A DNA stretch of 64,000 nucleotides, from contig BSBN01000829.1 in assembly GCA_027924645.1 (NCBI GenBank), positions 5,394,001 through 5,458,000 on the forward strand, given 5' to 3'. The DNA is from Cunninghamia lanceolata. Taxonomy: Eukaryota > Streptophyta > Pinopsida > Cupressales > Cupressaceae. Position numbers and translations under genes: made by a program. Under the pieces are notes generated by a model, which saw only the letters and a program-made list of their open reading frames with translations, had not been told where the DNA came from and did no database searches. Numbering within the stretch: position 1 is the first letter of the stretch; every line of letters begins with the position of its first letter. Of the stretch, positions 57,821 through 64,000 are shown one piece after another.

Positions 57821-60690
57821 TTACTTAAATATTAATTAATTTAATGGTTAAATAGTCAATAACAATTTTAAACCTCATCCACACTAAAAGGTGGTAAATA
57901 GACAAGGTAATTAGTAGTTGTGTAGCCTAATTTTACACTCATCAAAGTCACGATTGCTAATTTTGAATGACTCGATTTTTTATGAAAACTTACATGGAAA
58001 TTTCACTACTTAAACCTAAGGTTCCATGTACACATCATCACATGTGATGCCAATCAAAATGCTTTTTTTGAGACATCACAAAGAAAAAAGTTAGTCCAAT
58101 AGTTGTGCATTAAGTTGTATTTTTTTTATGTGCCCATGTGCCACTACATGATTTGTTATTTTTTTGTTGTGATTTCTTCTAAAGAGTTAATTTCATTTGA
58201 TTGTTAGTAATAATATTCAACACTTAGAACCTTAAAGTCATAAATATTAATTTATCAATGTACAATTATTGGTACTTTCCCATAGTTTTGTTTATATTGG
58301 CCAAATAGTCAATAGAAATCTTAAAACACATGCACCCTAGAAAGTAGTAAATAGTTGCCCTATTTTTATTGGTATAATTTACCAATTTGAATGTTTAAGT
58401 AGAGTATATTCTTCAAGTTAATACATTTTTTAGTAACTTTCTATGTTTACAAAAACATTTTAAACCACCTACTAGGGTACATGCATTTGGTTTCCATGAT
58501 ACAACGAACCATTTTTATTTTTATTTTGAATAAAATGTACCTTTCTATTGAAAAGAAAGAAATGTAGGAAATAGAGGTAAATGAACTTACTTTTGTTGTT
58601 GTATTTTACAACTTAAGAACTACTCAATTTATAAAACAATGGTAGAATTTAGAAGCTAATGATAATTTTTCTCACAATAATTGAGGCAAACAATAATTAG
58701 ATATATAGTAATCCTTAATCATTTAAAAGATATGTAAGAAACATCATTATAACCATCTTGTGAGTTTCCAAAACAAGTTCTTTCAAGAAATAAAGAATAC
58801 ACATATGAATCCTTTATTAGTCAATAGGTATATCAGATTGCTACTATGCAATCTTTATGACTCTAATATGCACATGGCATAAGAAACCCTATAGCATATA
58901 ATTATAATGTTCCCATTCTACAATGCTCTTCCCATATGCCATCCTACTATTCCCTTATGCTATCCTTCATGGGAGCACTCTAGAGGCTTCCAACAATGCA
59001 TATGTATATGTAGGTGCACTATAAGGGAAAATTGTTTCATCATAATTTTCTTCTTGTTTGGTACAAAGATTCTATGCAGTAAACTAGGCCAGAATGAAGA
59101 TAAATCTCTTAATGATGATGTTTCTCTATGTATATTGTTGGTCTTGTGGATTGCTTGAATCATTTCTAAGATTAATTTCTAGATTGCATTAGTCTTCTGC
59201 ACTATTTAACATTAGTCTTTGTAGAAGTTCAACTTTTCTATACAAATGTTGTAAATTGGGCCAATATTTATATTACTTGAGGTTTTCTATATTGCATAAA
59301 TATTTGTTTTATTTAAATTTCTCCTCCATCAAATGGTATAAATTACACCATTCTTTGTATGGTTTGAATTTTTTCTATAAAAACTAGGTGCATTGCATTA
59401 GTATTTTACTCTTTGAAGTTTTTCCCTAAAACTTGGTCTAAATTGCATCAGTTTTTTAACATATTTAAAAAAATAGAGGAATTAGGCCATGACAAGGGTA
59501 GCATTATTTTCTTATTTATTAAGTGAATTTAGAATCAATTGCTAGTGAAATGACTCCATGACATATGAAATTGTTACCATTTGCTTGTAAATTTGAGAAT
59601 TATGCCTTTAGAAGTACCACAATACAGTAGGATGCATAATTTATTTGCATTACTAAAATAATTTTGGTATATACCAACAATAAATTAAACCAAACACACC
59701 CTATTTTTTATCTTGATATTGAAAAAAAAGTTTAACAAATATATATTCCATGCGGTCTGTAACTCTCTTCGTTATATAAAGATGAATTATTTTCATGTCC
59801 AATATGAATTATGCCAAACCCACTATACCTTCTATGATTTTTAAACGTTATGTTTTTTTTTTATGGCATAGCATCAAGGGGCCTATAACTTAGAGACTTT
59901 TAATAGGACTGCACACAAAGTGCTATGATATACTTGCTATGATATACTCTTTTAATCCTCACTCTATATGTTCTCCTCTAAAGGGAAGTCTTATTCCAAT
60001 TTGAAAGGATCCATAACACCAATCTCTTGAAATACTTCTTAACAAGATCTACATTATTGGCCAAAGACATAACCATAATTTTAGCACATCTTGAAGAATT
60101 TTAGAACAAAACATTTTTGAATCCATAAAGTTCTCCACAAGCTTTTGCAAACCAACATCATTTTGAGACATGGGGACACAAGAATTTTTGAAAAATAACA
60201 CTTGTAGACAGGAGGAAGAGGCAAAACATACTCCAACCCTTATTTTACCCTATATGACACTACATCCATGAATGCTTCCCTAGTCCCAACTACTAAATCT
60301 AGACAATTATTAGGAGAAGAATCCAAAGATAATTGCACAACTCAATATTGAATATTCACATTTAGTCACCATGTCATCTTACTTGGTTTTATTTTTTCTT
60401 TTGTGCACACTTTTGATAAAATTCCCCACCCCATGATCAATATTTTTAACATGTTCAACACCCACATTAAGGAATCAATTTATTTTTATTGTATTTAACA
60501 TAAAAAATGTAATTCAAAATATTAGTCATATATTGTTAATTACTAATCATGTTCTAATAGAATATTAGACATTAGATTGGAAGTTAAATGTTGGGTATAT
60601 AATTTGAATACTATATAGAAATGTAAGTATTGATACATTAGCTAGATTTACTATACATCAAGAAACAATTAAATATATTTAAAGAGTACA
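57821..60690. other. Spacer, no supported gene
   Basis: AT-rich. The plus-strand ORF at 58907-59158 and its minus-strand shadow have no motif. At about 60000-60300 the minus strand reads SQNDVGLQKLVENFMDSK, coding-like but unidentified, possibly retroelement debris. Confidence 0.4.
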
Positions 60691-60699
60691 TCAAGACAT

Positions 60700-63251
60700 C
60701 TACGAAAAAAATTCTTCACATGTGCAACAACGTAAAAAAGATTCCATGGAGAAGAGTAGAATTCTGGGTATGGCCCTTAAGTTGGATATCTCTAAAGCCT
60801 ATGATAGGGTCTCATGGGATTTTCTGTTTCAAGTTCTTAGAAAATTTGGGTTTAATGACAAAATTCATCTCCTTATCTAGACAACTATCTCTTCCACCAA
60901 ATTTTCTATCTTGGTTAATGGGATTCCTAGGGGTTTCTTCTCCTCCTCGCGCGGACTTCGGCAGGGCGATCCCCTTTCTCCTTACTTGTTTATCATAATG
61001 GCTGAGGCTCTTGGGAGATACATTCAAGCTAACGTGGTCTCTAAGCATCTTGTGGGCATTAAACCTGCTTCCTCTCTTGCCCCTATGTCAGTGCATCAAT
61101 TTGTTGATGATACCCTTCTTTTTGGCATCTCTTCAGTGATTGAAGCTCGGAGATGGAAGAATATTTTAAACCTTTATGCCATCGCTTTTGGGCAAAAAAT
61201 TAATTTCTAAAAGAGTAATGTGTATTTTTTTAATACTCCCACTACTCTCCGTCAAAAAATCATCCATATTCTGGATTGTGCTGAAGATGTTCTTCCTGCT
61301 ATCTATCTGGGTCTCCCCTTTATGGTTAAAGAAGTTTCTCCAAATTTTTGGAATAGCCTTTTGGAAAGAACTCAACGAAAACTGATTGGTTGGAAGGGCA
61401 AAGTCCTCAGTAGTGCTGGTAAATTGCAGCTTCTTCGGGCCTCCTTGCAAGGTATTCCCACCTATTTCCTTTCTCTTTTCAAAATTCCTACTTCTTTTGC
61501 TGCCAAGTTGGAACAGATTCAAAGAAAATTTTTATGAACAGAAGCTGAAAATAAACAGCGGATGTCCCTGGTCAGCAGGGATAAAGTATGTCTTCCTAAA
61601 TCCCATGGAGGTCTCAATATTCGAACTATACGTAATTGAATAAAGCCCTGCTCTCTAAAATTAATTGGAACTTGATCCATCATTAGAAAGATTGGGGAGA
61701 AATCATGCAAGCCAAATATTTGCATGTCACTGACTAGTCTAACTTCCTCCAGTAAGAAGGTCTTTCTAAGGGATCGGTCACCTAGAACAAAATATTGAAA
61801 TCTAGACATCTGCTCATGCAAGGGATCAGATGGAAGTTGGGTAATGGTATGGGTATCAAGTTTTGGATTGATATTTGGCTAAAAGATAAGGCTCTCATCT
61901 CTCAAAGGGATCTGGGTGGATTGCTGGCATTGCTACTCAGTTTTTTGGCCATAAGGTTAGTGATTATATGTCAACCAATAATGGTCACAAGAGCTGGAGT
62001 AATTTGTTGGATTGCTGTCCCCATCACCCTAATCTTGCCTCTAAAGCTCAGATGGTTCAAAAGTTGATTCAGGAAGTTAGAATTCCTCTCTTCCCTCGTG
62101 AAGACGAGCAATTTTGGTGGCTGGATAAGAATGGCCGATTCTTTGTTAAGTCTGCCTATCACTTATTGGTCCCTAAGATTCATAAAAAGGAGATATGGAG
62201 AAAAGTGTGGAACCACAAACTAACCCCAAAAATTAACATGTTCTGGTGGGCCTCTGTTCATAACAAAATTCTGACCCAAGATAATTTGCAAAAGAGAGGT
62301 TTCACTCTAGTCAATAGATGCTGTCTATGCTGTGAAAATGAGGAAATGATTTCTCATTTATTCTTCCACTGTGACTTTGCTAGGGACATTTGGAGCCTAA
62401 TCCTCAACAATTTTGGTATTCAATGGGCTTGCAATTCTGATATCCAGGAAGTTATTAACAATTGGTATCGTCCCTTCTCCCATCCTTGGCTTGTTGAGTT
62501 ATGGAATCAAACTCTACCGTGCTTGAGCTAGACTTTGTGGAAAGAGCGCAACCACCAAATTTTTGGGGATACTGCTAGAGAGGCCTCTCAGGTCTCTCAT
62601 ACTTTCATTAAGACTCTCTTGGAGAGTGTCACTATGGCCCATATCCGTACTGCGGAGAAACCTCTAACCCAGGAGGAAGAACAAATTGCGGTAAACTGGA
62701 GGATTCTCAATCATATTCTTGTTTATAACAATACAAATCTTTTGCAGAGACTTAACACTAAATGGAAGCCTCCGATTTGTAACTGGATGAGGCTCAATTT
62801 TGATGGGCCCTCGAAGCTTGATGGTACTGCTAGTGGGGGAGGGATCATCCGAGATGATAAAGGGTGGATGTTTGCTGTCTATGCTGGAGGTCTGGGCTGT
62901 CACAGCAATAAATATGTTGAGGCTATGGCTCTTCTTTGGGGGCTTAAATTGGCCATATCCCTTGGTATTAGGAATTTGAATATTCAGGGAGATTCTAAAA
63001 TGGTCATTGATGCCATAACTAATGTGTCGAATGCTGGTATTCAGTTGAAAGACATTATTAGAGATATACAGTTTCTCTTGCAGAGGTTTACTAATGTGCA
63101 TATCTCACATATTTACTATGAGGGCAATGGAGTTGCAGACGCTTGTGCTGAACTCAGACAACGATATTCAAATTGGAGGGTTTGGCACCAATTTGATCAC
63201 CTTCCTTTGAATCTTAAGAATCTCATTCTTAAAGACGTGGCCAGGTCTTAA
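60700..63251 (+). pseudogene. LINE 2: 5'-truncated LINE ORF2 (reverse transcriptase, zf-RVT, RNase H)
   Basis: Plus strand, starting inside the polymerase: SRILGMALKLDISKAYDRVSWDF (first catalytic Asp), a stop near 60880, SRGLRQGDPLSPYLFIIMAEAL, QFVDDTLLFG (catalytic pair), FGQKINF, YLGLPF, LIGWKGKVLSSAGKLQLL. The stretch at 61540-61960 is badly frameshifted. Then a 187-codon frame has the zinc knuckle CCLCCENEEMISHLFFHC (about 62318-62372), and a 238-codon frame carries RNase H (LNFDGPSKLDG, YVEAMALLWGL, IQGDSKMVID, EGNGVADACAEL). Domain order is normal for plant RNase-H-bearing L1 elements. The 5' part is missing before 60700; the 3' end was not located. It differs enough from LINE 1 to be another copy lineage. 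Confidence 0.85.
62535..63251 (+). CDS. RNase H domain frame of LINE 2
   Basis: 238 codons without a stop. It begins WKERNHQIFG, the usual end of the zf-RVT region, then a linker and an RVT_3-type RNase H with all four acidic positions (LNFD, E in YVEAM, GDS, VAD). Longest intact piece of LINE 2. It removes RNA from RNA-DNA hybrids during retrotransposition. Confidence 0.75.
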   Translation: MWKERNHQIFGDTAREASQVSHTFIKTLLESVTMAHIRTAEKPLTQEEEQIAVNWRILNHILVYNNTNLLQRLNTKWKPPICNWMRLNFDGPSKLDGTASGGGIIRDDKGWMFAVYAGGLGCHSNKYVEAMALLWGLKLAISLGIRNLNIQGDSKMVIDAITNVSNAGIQLKDIIRDIQFLLQRFTNVHISHIYYEGNGVADACAELRQRYSNWRVWHQFDHLPLNLKNLILKDVARS

Positions 63252-63418
63252 TGAGTCTAATGTGTTCGAAAGACAACTCATACTGTCAGTTCCTTGGGAA
63301 GGGGCTGACATGTCTTTTGAAGTACGAGTCCTCTCGTACTTTCCCTACTGTCAAATCTGCTCCATTTTCTCATAAGGTGAGCGGATGGCCGGATCATTAT
63401 GGACTGTGCTAGGTAATT
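63252..63418 (+). other. Sequence after the LINE 2 stop
   Basis: GC-balanced, no poly(A) and no gene seen. It may be the LINE 3' UTR or the start of another element. Confidence 0.35.
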
Positions 63419-64000
63419 ATGGTTAAGCATGGGATTGGTGTTTGTAAGGCCTCCCATTATTATGAGAGTGTGTGCGATGTTATTACCTACATTATTTGCC
63501 TTGTTAATGTTAGTAATTCTCCTATTAAGATGACTGAGGAGTCTGGGGGTCTCTGTGGCATGCGCTGTAATTCTACTATGGGAGGAGATAGAATTAGAAC
63601 TGAACCCGTCTCGTGCTGTGAATTTAAGGACAATTTGGTTGCTTGGCATTACTGCAAGGAGGGTGGGATTAGCCCCTATTTGGAGAGGCTTAATAGGTAC
63701 AATGAAGCTATTTCTAAACAATTTGCGCGGTCTTGGTAGAACCGATGGGTTTTGGTGGGTGGAATCAGATTTGAGGTTTCTAAATGTGTAATCGCTATGG
63801 CCACTGGTATGGCTACCCAGGGCTTGAAGCTGCAATGCAAAACTAAAATTGTGGACCTCTCTAGTCAGCAGCTCTTCCTCGGTGTTGGCAAAGAATTGGT
63901 CCCTTACCAGGGTGGTTTTGACAGAGCCAAGTTGCCGGAGCCATGGGACGCTATATGTTTTATCCTCATGAAATATTTTACCCTGGAGGGGCGCTTCACC
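63419..64000 (+). pseudogene. Unclassified ORF running off the window end, one in-frame TAG
   Basis: One plus-strand frame is open from 63419 to the window end except for TAG at 63737-63739, probably from TGG (reading FARSW*NRWVLVGGIRFEVS). Downstream it reads IAMATGMATQGLKL, FDRAKLPEPWDAICFILMKY, FTLEGRFT. The pattern V.VGG..F.VS...I..ATG, then PWW/PW...L..I..Y.TL.GRF, resembles a recurrent plant ORF family associated with transposable elements, recalled from memory and not checked. The likely start is an internal ATG (for example at 63530 or 63578). The partly overlapping minus-strand frame (63835-63278) is taken as a shadow. Confidence 0.45.

Noticed and set aside
58907..59163. Opposed 83- and 67-codon open frames
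   Set aside because: Shadows of each other without motifs or supporting context.
63278..63835. 185-codon minus-strand open frame
   Set aside because: It overlaps a plus-strand frame that stays open to the window end and has family-like patterning. The minus product has no recognisable motif.
1..64000. CRISPR arrays, operons, prophage and bacterial regulatory sites
   Set aside because: Spaced identical repeats of CRISPR type are absent. Introns, LTR elements and LINEs show a plant nuclear genome.

Overview
The window looks like nuclear DNA of a gymnosperm, most likely a conifer. The reasons are: a TIR-NBS-LRR (TNL) resistance gene with conifer-type wording (YDVFINHCGPD in the TIR, MHDQLRDLG before the LRRs) and a 6.1-kb first intron; a dense layering of decayed Ty3/gypsy, Ty1/copia and LINE elements; long AT-rich spacers; and a 1.2-kb degenerate telomere-like array. 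No bacterial, organellar or viral gene set is present. All translations and splice calls were made by eye from the sequence. I could not run alignments.

Layout. 0.5-1.3 kb: G-box-bearing tandem repeat. 2.3-8.0 kb: minus-strand Ty3/gypsy element with a broken gag, a tRNA-iMet primer site and a putative 3.74-kb LTR. 9.5-10.0 kb: pentatricopeptide (PPR) pseudogene. 11.0-20.7 kb: minus-strand TNL gene. Its five exons join in phase, but one nonsense codon and one single-base deletion disable the NB-ARC exon. Its large intron holds a copia gag relic. 20.7-21.5 kb: the TNL 5' region, triplicated and including a second copy of the start codon. 21.6-32.3 kb: spacer with microsatellites, tandem duplications, a dispersed repeat and a ~1-kb element with inverted termini. 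32.4-33.8 kb: C-terminal half of a LINE ORF2 whose frame continues past the zinc knuckle into a Ser/Arg and Gly-Trp-repeat tail. 35.3-38.0 kb: repeats and a hairpin element. 39.2-40.2 kb: pseudogenes of an early-nodulin-like phytocyanin and a tetraspanin. 41.0-42.2 kb: telomere-like array. 44-46 kb: short tandem repeats and TNL-upstream-like blocks. 46.2-56.9 kb: a three-level nest, in which a 225-bp-LTR non-autonomous element sits in a Ty1/copia element, which sits in a LINE. 57.1-57.8 kb: another relic resembling the TNL upstream region. 60.7-63.3 kb: a plus-strand LINE with reverse transcriptase, zinc knuckle and RNase H. 63.4-64.0 kb: an unclassified ORF that runs off the end.

How it fits together. 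I find no clearly intact protein-coding gene. The host-derived genes (TNL, PPR, phytocyanin, tetraspanin) are all broken. Insertion order can be read directly for the nest: LINE first (20-bp target duplication), then copia (roughly 25 substitutions between LTRs by eye), then the small element (about 7 in 225 bp). The most unusual item is the Gly-Trp-rich tail on the 32-kb LINE. Gly-Trp repeats are the known ARGONAUTE-binding signature, so the tail is a testable candidate for an anti-silencing module carried by a retroelement.
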